Source of the DNA: Shinisaurus crocodilurus
Taxonomy: Eukaryota > Chordata > Lepidosauria > Squamata > Shinisauridae
DNA: 64,000 bases
Direction of reading: 5' to 3'
Assembly (NCBI GenBank): GCA_021292165.1
Contig: CM037877.1
Coordinates: forward strand, 8,423,980-8,487,979
Shown: piece after piece, positions 54,295 to 64,000 of the stretch
Layout of the letters: each line of letters starts with the position of its first letter
Position numbering within the stretch: the first letter of the stretch is position 1
Notes under the pieces: generated by a model
Told to the model about the DNA's origin: nothing
Databases searched by the model: none
What the model saw: only the letters and a program-made list of their open reading frames with translations
Program-made: the position numbers and the translations under genes

Positions 54295-55494
54295 TAGAGC
54301 TGCACCCAAATGGCCTCTTAAAATTCTCCACCCTATTTGTGGGCAGAGAAATTGGGAGGACGATTTTGCCGAATTTCTCCAGGAGGAAGATACATTCTCA
54401 ACCGGAGATCACAATTTTTTTCCTACTTTTTTTTGGGGGGGGGAGGGGTTGTGCTGCCATTGCAAGTGGCAACAGCATCAACCATGTCGGCAGGCTGGCC
54501 CCCATTTCTCACCCACTACAATGAAGGTGTATGCGTGGGGGGGGGAGTGTGTTGTACCCAGCTCCAGAAAAGAGGTGTGGAGCAAGTGCGGGGCCAAAAT
54601 CTGTCCTTGGATTTCCCTGAAAGACTTCTTCCCCCATGAAAGAGGCTTCCGTTGTTCTGCCCCATTTTCAGGGTGTTTTGTACTTTGTGGGCCCTAGGGA
54701 CGTGTGAGGATTTTGTTCAGGGTGTGTGGAAGTCCGGTGAACTCGCCAGACCCTCCCCCCGAAATCCGTCCCACCTACCTGTTCCCCTGGCTCAACTCGC
54801 GTTCTCCCGAGCTGAGCCAGGGAAGCGACTTCCAGGTTCCCAGCAGTGCATTTTTTTAATGTAGAAAATGGCGTAAGATATGTTAAAAACAGCCACGATT
54901 TGCGTAAGTTGTGCGAATCGTGGCTGTTTTTCACATATCTTATGCCATTTTCTATGTAAAAAACACACCTTCAGGATCCTGGAAGATCTGGCAAGCATCT
55001 CGGCTGGTGTTCACTTTTGGCCCGGCTCCGTGGGCACAGTGGCAGTGCTCGCCATGCGACCTATGAGTCGGGTGGTGGGCAGATCGCCCACCACTATTTG
55101 TGGTATTTTGAGCTTTCCTAATCACCGTGAGGTAGTCAAGGGTGCTGTGTGTTTGTGTGTGTTTTCTATCACACATCTCTCCATTGCTCTGCAGCCTCCA
55201 AGGCTGCTTGCAGCTCCTGATCTGAAAAGGCCCTGTGGGAGGGATACCTCATGCTATCTTCTTTTAATTGAAGTGTGGGAAGCCAAGGAGGCTACAGGCT
55301 GCCAGAGAGATGATTGCACAACGAAATACAGGGCACTCACACACGCTCCTTGGCCACAAGAGACTGGAACCCAATACATGATTATTTCTCTGAAATTTGC
55401 TTCTCCTTTGAATTTCTTTTTGAAAGCAATTTCTGATCTATCAAACTGAAAGAGAATGGTTGAAAAAATGCAGGAGAAATGTTTGGCATAGCAC
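54295..55494 (-). repeat. Unnamed interspersed repeat R, copy B
   Basis: Inverted relative to 43891-44744. Shared phrases: tagagctgcacccaaatgg (reverse of ccatttgtgcacaggtctac-like end), tatttgtgggcagagaaatt, ccatgaaagaggcttccg, catctctccattgctctgca, and ggcatagcac at the far end. It is longer than copy A because a foldback element (54693-55090) is inserted. Confidence 0.75.
54693..55090. mobile_element. Foldback element nested in repeat R
   Basis: Left end ctagggacgtgtgaggattt. Core arms ttttttaatgtagaaaatgg and ccattttctatgtaaaaaac (about 54850 and 54945) with agccacgatttgcgt against cgaatcgtggct form a hairpin of about 55-nt arms. The core words are shared with 16899-17343 and 23220-23634. 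The right terminus is not clean; the approximate boundary is where repeat R resumes. Confidence 0.65.
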
Positions 55495-55502
55495 TAATAT
55501 GT

Positions 55503-55662
55503 GGCTCACGCTGGCTCAGCTTGTCTGAGCGTGGAAAGCTAAGCAGGATCAGGCCTGGTTATTACTTCGATGGGAGACCCCTCCTCTAGTTTCCTGCATT
55601 GAGCAGGGGGTTGGACTTGATGGCCTTGTAGGCCCCTTCCAACTCTATGATCCTATGATATT
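55503..55662 (+). mobile_element. 5S-rRNA-derived SINE with CR1 tail
   Basis: Head cacgctggctcagcttgtct, gtggaaagctaagcaggatc, ggcctggttattacttcgat and gggagac. It switches at the same place as copies 7517 and 30060 to cctgcattgagcagggggtt and ends ccaactctatgatcctatga. The best-preserved member of its subtype. Confidence 0.88.
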
Positions 55663-56171
55663 TGCATCTTAAAATACTGCATTGTGATATAGAACAAAAT
55701 ATATGGAAGACAGAAGGACATATGTAAGAAATGTAGAAGGATAATGTCCTAGCAATGTGTCTCAACAGGTAGTGAGGTCCAATGGTCTGTTTTGTCTTTA
55801 GCCATCTGTGCTCATGCTGAAAAACAATGGCCAATGATCAAAATTCATCAGCTGTCCTCATACCCACCAGTTAGCCCAACTGCCCGCCTGCAACTTAAGA
55901 GAGATTCTGTAGCCAGTTGCGGATCCAACTGATAGTTGATAGATGACGGATGAAAAGATGCTTGACAATCTGGATGGAGCATATTTAACAAAATCTGTAA
56001 ATCCCTATGAGGGCTACAGCTTTATTTAGTTGCTTATTTATTTATTTAACTATCATGGTTGCTAGTAACACCAGGACCTTCACCTAAAAGAAACTGAGTA
56101 GCAAGAGATCATATAGGATTCCTCATTGTGGATTCTCCAAAAGGCTGATGGAATTTACCACAGAGAGATAA
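55663..56171. other. Unassigned non-coding sequence
   Basis: Nothing recognised; a TTTA run at about 56029-56050. Confidence 0.5.

Positions 56172-56222
<51 letters not shown>
56172..56222. repeat. (TC)n(AC)n compound microsatellite
   Basis: About fifteen TC units followed by ten AC units. Confidence 0.95.
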
Positions 56223-56224
<2 letters not shown>

Positions 56225-57065
56225 CCATTACACTGTGATCAAGCAACTTATACATTTGCTCTTAATTTTGCTTTATGTTAAATCTCGGTACAACCAAGAG
56301 ATTTGGTGAAGCCTTCTGATAAATTTTCCTGGGTTTATCTCATTTTTCCACTTGAGGATCTAAAGAAACTTTCATTACTTTTTGTATTAGGGCACCAGGT
56401 TGCCCCATGTTGAATTCCTAGCAATTTCTCCGGTTGTCATTGTTGTTTTAACTACAAAAATATCAAAACACAACACTTAAAAACAAACAAATCAAAGAGG
56501 AAAACCTACAAGGTTGGATATAATCCCAAACTCTATCATTCCAAAAAGAATAGTTGTTCTTAGATGTGTTGCCTGGCGGGAACCTATAAATTTGCTTTTC
56601 ATCTTGCTTTTAGATAAATCCAGTTATAATTTAAGCCCTCTTCACATGCCTTCCGTGTACAAGCAAATGTGTGACGCCTGGCCTGCCACAGACCTCCTGG
56701 GCCTCAGCTGTTCATGCATAGCCATTCCATCTGACTGAGGCCCAATCCCAGTCGCCTGGAGTGAGTACATGGGAGCCACTGTTCAGTCTTGTCCATAGCC
56801 ACCCTTGCAGGTGCTTGTGCTCCATACGTGGACATTGGAAGGATGAGGGTGGCACAGCATGCAAATTCAGGGCCAGGGCCAGAAGGCATAGTCCTCCTTT
56901 GTCCTTCACATGTGAAGAGAGCCTCTAGAGATATGGAGAACTCTTCCGAGAAATATTGTCATTGAAAGCTCTTTGGGCATCTCTTGGAAATTCTTCAGAT
57001 GCTTTGCCTCTGAGAAGGGGCTAAAATTCACAGTGAATTCAACTTTGGGGATAATTTCTATAGCA
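56223..57065. other. Unassigned non-coding sequence
   Basis: No recognised family or gene. Confidence 0.5.
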
Positions 57066-57073
57066 ACTATACT

Positions 57074-57368
57074 CAGGGCCGCTCCTACAGAGAGGGGCAG
57101 TCACCTGAGGTGGCTGGAGCTGTATGGCGCGGAGGGGGCACCAGTGGTAGCCTCCTGGTTGTTCTCTGTGGGAGAAGAGAGGTATAGTGTTCCAAGCATC
57201 CTGTACCCCTAAGCTAGCCTGCTGGCCTCAGGTGAGGTGGAGGATATTGTTTACTCACCAGTGTCGAAGTAAGGTTCAACTGCCAGTCCAATTGGCTTCA
57301 GTAGGTGGAATGTGGGGGGATCACCTTGTCCTTCACGTAAGGCAGCAAAATGTCTTGCACCGGCCCTG
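57074..57368. mobile_element. hAT-like MITE, about 295 bp
   Basis: Ends CAGGGCCGCTCCTAC and CTTGCACCGGCCCTG are inverted. The flanks actatact and actctacc match at six of eight positions, an aged 8-bp target duplication. The end words resemble 44835-45002. Non-coding. Confidence 0.8.
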
Positions 57369-57376
57369 ACTCTACC

Positions 57377-57649
57377 ATGCAGTTACATGCACATTTCTAA
57401 GTGATCCTATGAGCCGATGATGATTCACTTGTTATGCAATATTCATATAAAAATGGGAAAGCGGACAGCTCGTCAGATGTCAAAAGAGAGAAGGGAAAGT
57501 TCTGGTAACACAGTAGCGAAACATGGAAGATAGTCCAACACTCGCTTAGCTAACTCTCAAGAGAAAATCTTCGGATCTCATGGGGACAAAGCTGGAGAGA
57601 TTCCATCACTGGAACAGGATAATTCTGTCTCTCTCACCACTTCTCTGAA
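57377..57649. other. Unassigned non-coding sequence
   Basis: Nothing recognised. Confidence 0.5.
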
Positions 57650-58215
57650 CTAACCAGCTGATTCAACACTGTATCATTGCTTACTTTGGGCTTACATAGT
57701 TTAGCTTCAAATTTGCTAGTATTCATTATTCATTTTTTTTTTTAAGACAGGATAATTTACATTTCCTGATTGGAAGCCAGGGATTATTCATCATCACCCT
57801 GCATATCTCCTATAAAGATGATAAATGAAGGTATATTAACTGAACCTTAAAACAATATAATACATGGTGGGGTTTGTTTCCACCCTTAAAAGTTTTGCCA
57901 AGCTGCATTTCCGTTGTAATTAGTTTACTGCATGTTGTTCTTTTTAATCAAATCCTGTTAAACAGCCGTCACAATGTGGACTGATTTTCAGAGGGGTAAA
58001 AAACAGAGAGAGAGAGAGAAAATGTGTCCCTCGCCCCCTCTTTATCTTGCATTCTATTTAGCGCTACAAGAATATCCTGGAAATTATGTAACTCCAGCAT
58101 GTAGATAAATAAATAATCATGTTTAGCACTGATGAAGTGAATCAGCAAACTCTGGGGAGAAGATGCTAGCCCAAAGAGTCAGGTAATGAGCTACAAATTT
58201 TCTCTTCCCCCTAGC
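57650..58215. other. Unique AT-rich island, candidate conserved non-coding element
   Basis: Words: gccgtcacaatgtggactga, tttgccaagctgcatttcc, gtaattagtttactgc, tttatcttgcattctattta and gatgaagtgaatcagcaa. It includes a GA run at about 58006-58019. It matches nothing else in the window. Confidence 0.35.
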
Positions 58216-58227
58216 CCCCCAAAAGAC

Positions 58228-58283
58228 TGTTTTAAAAAGAAAAGAAAAAGAGAAGAGAAGAAAAGAAAAGAAAGAAAAGGGGT
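58228..58283. repeat. A/G-only tract
   Basis: About 55 nt of purines (AAAGA/AAGAG units) on the plus strand. Confidence 0.85.
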
Positions 58284-58924
58284 AGTAAAGGACCATGATA
58301 ACTAAGCCTGTATCAAGATAGCTCTTGCCATTTCAACTTGTTTTCATTTTTCTTCCAAATCAACATTAAAACTTTTCTTTGCTTATTAACATTTTGTTTT
58401 AACTTTTGAAGACTCGCCATGTAAAGTGATGACTGTGCACCACAGCCCAAACCCATCACTTGCTCTGAACCAACAGGATTGACACACATACGCAGTTGCA
58501 GGTTTCTGCACTGTTCCGAATCCAGGGCCTTGGAACAGAGAGGGAATCCGCAGACAATTGGGAGCGTTTTGGTTTAGAAAAAAGATTACTGAGCAGGAAC
58601 ATGATAGATGTTTCTAAAATTATGCATGTTCTGTCCCAGGTAGTTATCTCAGCCAGGTGGAGTTCCAGCCCAAGCAGGGTATACTTTCAGGGTAAGCAAG
58701 GCAAAGGCAAGTAAGGCACGGTTCATGTACTGAAAAGTCAAAGTCAAGCATGGCAAAATTCAGGTTCTGATGAGGCAAAGTCCAAGTTCCACACATTGGG
58801 GCTGGCATCAGAGTTAGGCATTGATGGGCACCAGAGAAGGCCCATCCTGCTCCTCCTTGTTGCTTGTTCACCTACCCTCTGCAAACATGCAAGCACTGAC
58901 AAGGGTGAGAAGACAGAGCAGCAT
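58284..58924. other. Unassigned non-coding sequence
   Basis: About 58690-58760 has several caaggcaaaggcaag / caaagtcaagc word variants, a weak local direct repetition. No gene. Confidence 0.45.
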
Positions 58925-59035
58925 TCTTCATTTGCCTTATTTATTATTTTATTTATTTAATATATTTATTTACCACCCATCAGCCAAAAGGCTCCCTGTG
59001 CGGTTTGCCTTGTGCTCTCCCTCCAGGTAACTGTA
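58925..59035 (-). repeat. L2-like LINE 3' tail, diverged
   Basis: ttgccttatttattatttta, taccacccatcagccaaaag and gctccctgtgcggtttgcc align with the tail at 49897-49985. Confidence 0.55.
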
Positions 59036-59469
59036 CAAATTGGGTCCAGAGGGTGAAGGCAAGTGAATAATCAGCAGAGAAGAAGGTGAGGAGTCGTGAG
59101 GACTCAAGTCGTGAGCCCATTGAGGGTATCTTGCCCACTGGTCCCCCAACAGTCTTCCTGCTGGTTGCCTTGTCTTCACTCTCTGATCTGGGTAGAACTC
59201 CCAAGGATCCTCTGCTTATTGTCCTTGGTCCGCTAGTCAAGTCTGAGTCTTGAGAAAGCAGGACAATATGGCAGGAAGGTACGGCATGCTCCTCTCTGTG
59301 CTGGGAATGGCTGTATGTAATGAATTTTGCTGGAGCAAATGAGTGAGAATGTCCGTTTGTCTTTCCTAAGGAGTTATCAAAGTTTGCATTCTTCTGCATA
59401 TACAGGACGAACAGAACGTAAGATCTTAGAAATCTGAAAGCAGGAGAAAGTGAAGCTGACAGTTTTGTC
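59036..59469. other. Unassigned non-coding sequence
   Basis: A 139-codon minus-strand frame (58980-59399) spans part of the L2 tail and has no domain; rejected as a gene. Confidence 0.45.
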
Positions 59470-59982
59470 CATCCAGGCAGAGGGGTTTAGCTATTAAAAG
59501 TTTGGGATTAAATTCCTCTGCATTCAGCCATATTTGTGGTGCTGAATTAGGGCTGTCACCTTCTTCTTCTTCTTCTTCTTCTTCTTCTTCTTCTTCTTCT
59601 TCTTCTTCTTCTTCTTCTTCTTCTTCTTCTTCTTCTTCTTCTTTCCCCACTTCAGACTCCTCACCTTTAATAGCTCTATGGCCTGCAGTTACAACATGGC
59701 CCCCTTCATGCTGGGAATAGCTGTACCTATTGAATTTGGTCTATGCAGATGGGAGAGAATTTTGCTTCATTTCGGTTTTGATAAAAATTGATAAGAAAAA
59801 TAAAGTTCTCCATATTTGGGAGAAAAAGAACATGGGATTTAAAAAAAAGAAATGGAATGTGGAAGAAACCAACACTGATAGATTAATCTACCCAGACCAG
59901 GGCTTTGAGTGTTTTGCTCTTAAATGTCTGGCTTTGAATCCCCATTTATTCAGTCATGTTAGTGCTGAATTAGAGTTGCCAC

Positions 59983-60014
<32 letters not shown>

Positions 60015-60250
60015 CTTCTTCTTCTTCTTCTTCTTCTTCTTTTTCCTGACAGGCTCTTCCTCTTTGACAGATATACAGCAAACGGGTACATCATGGTCTT
60101 CTTCAAGATGGGAATAGTTGTACCTATTGAATTTGGCTGGTTCAGATGGGAGACTATTTCATTTTATTCAGTTTTTGTTTGATAAGAATTTACCCAAATT
60201 TGCAAAGTTCTTCATATTTGGGAGAGAAAGTACTTGCAATTTCAGAAGAT
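59470..60250 (+). repeat. Diverged duplicated repeat, each copy with a (TTC)n array
   Basis: Two copies, about 59470-59850 and 59890-60250, have the same order: cattcagccatatttgtg / ttcagtcatgttagtgc, gctgaattag, (TTC)n, gggaatag.tgtacctattg, aatttgg.. cagatgggaga, ttgataa(a)aatt, tccatatttgggaga. The TTC arrays (59561-59643 and 59984-60043) sit at equivalent positions. Either a tandem duplication or two insertions of one repeat family. Confidence 0.8.
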
Positions 60251-60364
60251 TTGAATATGGGTGAAAGCAAAATGGACACATTCAGCCATCCATAACTTGC
60301 CCTGCTTTCTTTGCTCCTGGCTCTCTGCAGCTTCTTGGGAGCCAGCCCTACTGAGATTTGGGCG

Positions 60365-60892
60365 TTGGGCACCCAACACAAATCCAAGCTCCATCTAATT
60401 GGAATGGCTTTTCCCACCTCTGCTACGAATGCCTGACTGCCGTCTCCCAAAGCAGTTACTCTACTCCCAACTCAAGGATGGAAAGCGGAATATCGGTGGT
60501 CAATATAAGAGGTTTAAAGATGTTCATAAGGCAAATCTAAAAAAATGCAATATAAACATCGAAAACTGGGAAGCTCTGGCCCATGAACGATCTAAATGGA
60601 GGTTGGCCTTTCACAAAGGTTCCATGGACTTTGAAGAAGCCCGAGTGCAAGGTGAAAGGGAGAAATGTGCTAAGCGAAAAGCACATCAAATGAATCCTTT
60701 ACAGGACCATCTTCTATCTGGTAACCTGTGTCCTCACTGTGGGAAGCTGTGTGGATCTAGAATTGGCCTCTCCACAGTCACTTACGGACCCATCGCTAGA
60801 GTCTACGCAATCTTCTTTAGAATTTCCTCCTTTTATCCCGGAAGACAATCTTACTCGGTCACGAGTGATCGCCTGATGATGATGATGCCATC
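60365..60892 (+). pseudogene. RTE-like LINE ORF C-terminus
   Basis: The plus frame 60399-60950 contains RMPDCRLPKQLLYSQLKDGK, GGQYKRFKDVHKANL, NIENWEALAHERSKWRLAF and a zinc-finger-like CPHCGKLCGSRIGL. This is the C-terminal region of an APE-type LINE frequently annotated as craniofacial-development-protein-2-like, probably RTE or a relative. The finger lacks its histidine pair. The terminal (GAT)n (about 60876) marks the 3' end. 5' truncated. Confidence 0.75.
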
Positions 60893-62035
60893 TGGTGACT
60901 TCCAAGAATTTGATCATGTAGAGCTTTCTATTCTTCTAGCTTCTTATTAACAACTCTAGCACTGAGTGCCTGTCCCACCCTTATCCCTCTCCCCATTTCC
61001 ATCTCACCTATTTCCCCTCTGGGGTAGATTCCTAGGTAATATTCTATCTGTGAGTTGCTGGACTATGCTGTAGGTCACAATCTCTCTACCCTTCATTCAC
61101 AACCATCATGTAACTGTAGGTTCTTTTCCATCATTGGTCTAAAGGACAACATATAGTTTATTGTCCAGACACAATTTCATTTTTATTGCCCAACTCACAG
61201 CTCATTGATTAGCAGATGCTGGGCAGGAAATCTAACTGGTCAGTTAATCGCCTTCCTGCTGATGAAATTAACTAATAGCTGAAGTAATAACCAAAGACCA
61301 CTATAGACTCTTTCAGCAACTGGTAGGAAATCAACTTTCCTCTGTTCTCATCCCTCCCTGCATGAGTGAAAATGAGATAGACAATAACAAATACTTATAA
61401 TAGATCTGAAAGATCTTTCGCAACAGGGAGGCGCCAGGGAAAACGTAGTAGCCGTTCAGCTCCATGAAGTGATACTGTTTGCTTTAGAAATGATAACTGA
61501 GGTTTCCCTTGACTGTTCATAGTTGTGCTAGAGGCTCATCTTTTTGAGATGATTTTGCAAATAATAATTTCATTGGAATAACACAATTCTTCGCATTTTT
61601 GAGCTGCATCCAGGTGAAGTCCTCATTTTGTCGCATTTCAAGGTTTGCCAAGTATTAAGCAGCAAAGAAATGAACCAAGAAACAAACAAACACGCAAACC
61701 AAAACCCTCTGGAAATTTACATGAAAGGCAGCAAATAGTTTAAAATGTTTCTATCTAGGGGCACGGGGAAGAGAATCCCTCCTCCAAAAATGGAGTAGTT
61801 GAGATAGAGCCGAAATTGCCCTTTAATATTTCGGACTGAAACTGGAACTCTTCTAAAATTGCCCATACATTTGGAATGCAATGAACATTGAGAATTCAAA
61901 ATTTAGATTTCGAGGCATGGGATTCAATATACAGATTCAAAATTTAGGTGAGTGTAAACTCACCCTCCCTCTGAATTTGTTTCATCTCTAGATGGCTGCC
62001 TGACCCCTGTATAATGGCTTCTACATCTATGTATG
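60893..62035. other. Unassigned AT-rich sequence
   Basis: No repeat family or gene recognised. The AAACAAAC run at about 61683-61690 is short. Confidence 0.5.
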
Positions 62036-62037
62036 TA

Positions 62038-62287
62038 CAGTCATGCCTTGGATTGAGAGCATAATTCGTTCCAGAAACGTGCTTGTAATCCAAAACACTC
62101 TTATATCAAAACAAAATCCCCCCAAAAAAATTGGTACAGAGATTTTTAATTTAAGCCGTACTACAGTACTTGTATTGCAAGACGTCGCTTGTATATCAAG
62201 TCAAAAATAAATAAATAAATATTTAAAAATGTGCTTGTCTTGCAAAATGCTCTCAAACCAAGTTACTTGTAATCCAAGGTATTACTG
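62038..62287. mobile_element. Tc1/mariner-type MITE with TA target
   Basis: Inverted ends CAGTCATGCCTTGGATT and AATCCAAGGTATTACTG, preceded and followed by TA. The interior is an imperfect palindrome (gcttgtaatccaaaacac against gcaaaatgctctcaaacca) with an AATA run. 250 bp, no transposase. Confidence 0.82.
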
Positions 62288-62392
62288 TACAAATATAGAG
62301 TACAACCCTGACAACATTAAACATTTGCTGGGGGGAAAGCAGTGAGAGAGGGCTACTGCCTTCATATCCTGCCTGGGGGCTTCCCAATGAAA

Positions 62393-62476
62393 TCTGGTTG
62401 GCCACTGTGGAATTGTAAAACAGGATGCTAGACTAGATAAACGTTTGGTCTGATCCACCATTGCTCTTCACTTTTA
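62393..62476 (+). mobile_element. CR1-like LINE 3' end fragment
   Basis: ctggttggccactgtggaat, gatgctagactagataaacg and gatccaccattgctcttca match 15648-15741 and the reverse of 52622-52720. Confidence 0.65.
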
Positions 62477-63020
62477 AATCTCATTCATTTCACCTGAAGA
62501 GTTCAGCAAGTGTTTAAATGTTCCACTGAAATCAATAGGACTAAAATATGCTTATCTGTGACTAGATCATACCCATTCTGTTTTTCGTAGATACCATAAT
62601 TGCTCTTTGCAGCTGCTCATCGCTTAGGGAAGGACGGGCTAAGCAGCATTAATGTATCCAATTCAGAGAGGATCTCTTTTATGTAAAAATCCTCCTATCC
62701 ATTCTGGTTCAGAAACTCAGACTCTCACTTTACCGATATGGCTGCATTCTAGCATTGGTGTTCTCTAGCACTGCTGTTTCCCCAGCCAATCGCATTGATG
62801 TGTGTTTGTCAATACTGAATTTCATTTGCTGCATAACCACCCAAAGAGCTGGCAATTCTCATAGCATTTTCTGTGCCTCTTAAGCCTGAGTTTTCACTTC
62901 TCCTCTAGTTTGTGCTGTCAGCAAAAGTTAACACATTTACAATCGGGCTCTTGATCTAGGGCAATTACTGTAAAAAGCAATAGCAGATGCCGGAGACTTA
63001 ACAAGAGAAGGATGTTGTAC
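62477..63020. other. Unique island, candidate conserved non-coding element
   Basis: From about 62570 the sequence is non-repetitive: taccataattgctctttgca, gctaagcagcattaatgtat, ccagccaatcgcattgatg and gccgagagactt-like words. Composition-based suggestion only. Confidence 0.3.
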
Positions 63021-63247
63021 CGTTATTGTACTGTCCCATCCTGTGTTCATATCAAGATTGTCAAATTGCTTCAAATTAAATTGACACTGGGGCAGGGGAG
63101 AGATTGCCATGTTGTTGTAAGTCTATGAGGTTTGCTTGGCTTTGTTGCTTTCCAAAGAAGTTGAGGAAAAGATTGAATTCCTTCATGAATTTAATTATTG
63201 GCACTGTTTAGGTTTCTTTTCTGCCCCATCCTACTGCTCATGGTGGG

Positions 63248-63249
<2 letters not shown>
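63021..63249. other. Unassigned non-coding sequence
   Basis: Nothing recognised. Confidence 0.5.

Positions 63250-63283
<34 letters not shown>
63250..63283. repeat. (TA)n(TG)n compound microsatellite
   Basis: Five TA units followed by twelve TG units. Confidence 0.95.
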
Positions 63284-63452
63284 AACACATGGGTCAGAGG
63301 GGCATAAAGCTAAATACTAAATAGAACATCTAATATAGTAAATTAAACATTGACAAAAACCAAATAGAATTGAAACACTGGCTAAGTGTGTTTTTGCTCC
63401 CTCAACCAGTTCCCCTCTTTCCTGATCCCTCCCTGCACTCTCTTATTTAGAG

Positions 63453-63575
63453 GCTATGACTGGGTTAGACAACACCATAACCCACACTCAAGGGTTGTGT
63501 ATGGGTTGACAGTGGGTTGTTTTTGAACCATGGACTGTTGTTGAAATGTGGGTTTGTTACGACAGATGATTCTGG
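63453..63575. repeat. Repeat with GACAACAC...AACCCACA motif, second copy
   Basis: gggttagacaacaccataac, ccacactcaagggttgtgt and gggttgacagtgggttg match the element at 22064-22352. Confidence 0.55.
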
Positions 63576-63589
63576 GTGCTAGATTCCCT

Positions 63590-64000
63590 CTAATCCCACA
63601 CTCTTACGAAAGGTTTAGGATCTTTGGCTGGGGTAAAACCTGCGCTGCTGGGGTGGAAAGTGTGCGCTTTGCTCCTTTTATACTTAAACAAACCTACACA
63701 CACACACATAGACTCTAGAAACAAAAGGGTGGTTTTATTGAAGAAGAATACAGAGTAGGTACAGCGTCTTACTTGTTGGTAAAGCAAACCTAGTGATGTC
63801 AGGCAGCAAAATATCCTTACGCTATGGTTCAAACACACCCTGTATTCTGGAGAGGAGAAAGAGTCCCTTTTGCCTTGACAAGCCTGAATAGGAAAAAAAG
63901 GGGGGGAGAGAGATTCCCGCCTAGAAGGATAGAAAAGCAAAGTCCCAGCTACTACCTGTCTGCTGTGATGAGGTTCCAGCTGTAGCCCTGCAGTCCACAT
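63590..64000 (-). repeat. Possible LTR fragment at the window edge
   Basis: The minus strand has an AATAAAACC poly(A)-like signal (plus-strand ggttttattgaag near 63732) and a continuous 136-codon frame that lacks any domain. The layout resembles an LTR R/U5 region running off the right edge. No terminal duplication can be tested here. Confidence 0.3.

Noticed and set aside
58980..59399. 139-codon minus-strand frame
   Set aside because: Spans an L2-like tail and unassigned DNA, with no domain.

Overview
ORGANISM AND OVERALL NATURE. The window looks like nuclear intergenic DNA of a squamate reptile (lizard or snake). The strongest evidence is four Sauria-type SINEs, a family known from Squamata. 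Supporting evidence is two kinds of CR1 LINE end, 5S-rRNA-headed and tRNA-headed SINEs carrying CR1-like tails, decayed L2-like and RTE-like LINE pieces, and dense microsatellites. I cannot name the species. I found no convincing host protein-coding gene, rRNA gene or functional tRNA gene. Every recognisable reading frame belongs to a decayed retroelement, and the other open frames are low-complexity or chance frames.

LAYOUT. 1-16 kb: mostly unassigned DNA with hAT-like and TAGGGATGT-type inverted-repeat elements, one Sauria SINE (3780-4047) nested in a hAT-like element, a 5S-SINE, a GC-rich foldback element (9693-10095) and a unique AT-rich island (11460-11920). 16-24 kb: a textbook hAT MITE with 8-bp target duplication (16657-16792), two more foldback elements (16899-17343 and about 23220-23634), a broken CR1 LINE (18321-19680) and two L2-like LINE ends. 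24-31 kb: largely unassigned, with SINEs and microsatellites. 31.5-37.7 kb: a decayed Ty3/Gypsy chromovirus on the minus strand, interrupted by a 646-bp solo LTR with perfect 5-bp target duplication, followed by a CR1 3' end split by another GC-rich foldback. 38-39.1 kb: a second CR1 copy whose catalytic FADD box is still in frame. 43-46.3 kb: a 360-bp direct duplication of about 98 percent identity. 43.9-44.7 and 54.3-55.5 kb: an inverted pair of an unnamed repeat. 47.5-48.6 kb: a 1064-bp solo LTR with tandem CCAAT-type motifs, a TATA box, a poly(A) signal and five tandem 40-53 bp units. 50.5-64 kb: CR1, SINE, hAT and mariner-like remnants, a duplicated TTC-bearing repeat, an RTE-like LINE end and a possible LTR at the right edge.

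INTERPRETATION. The window behaves as a gene desert built by successive insertion, and several insertions are nested so their order can be read. Between the repeats are unique islands rich in homeodomain, octamer and GATA-like words (about 5.3, 11.5, 27.5, 40.6, 53.8, 57.9 and 62.7 kb). They could be conserved regulatory elements of a distant gene, but this is inference. The most unusual material is a set of modular foldback elements that share TAGGGATGT ends and variable hairpin cores. In two copies the hairpin arms carry mirrored ETS/CRE-like words (CCGGAAGTGACG).
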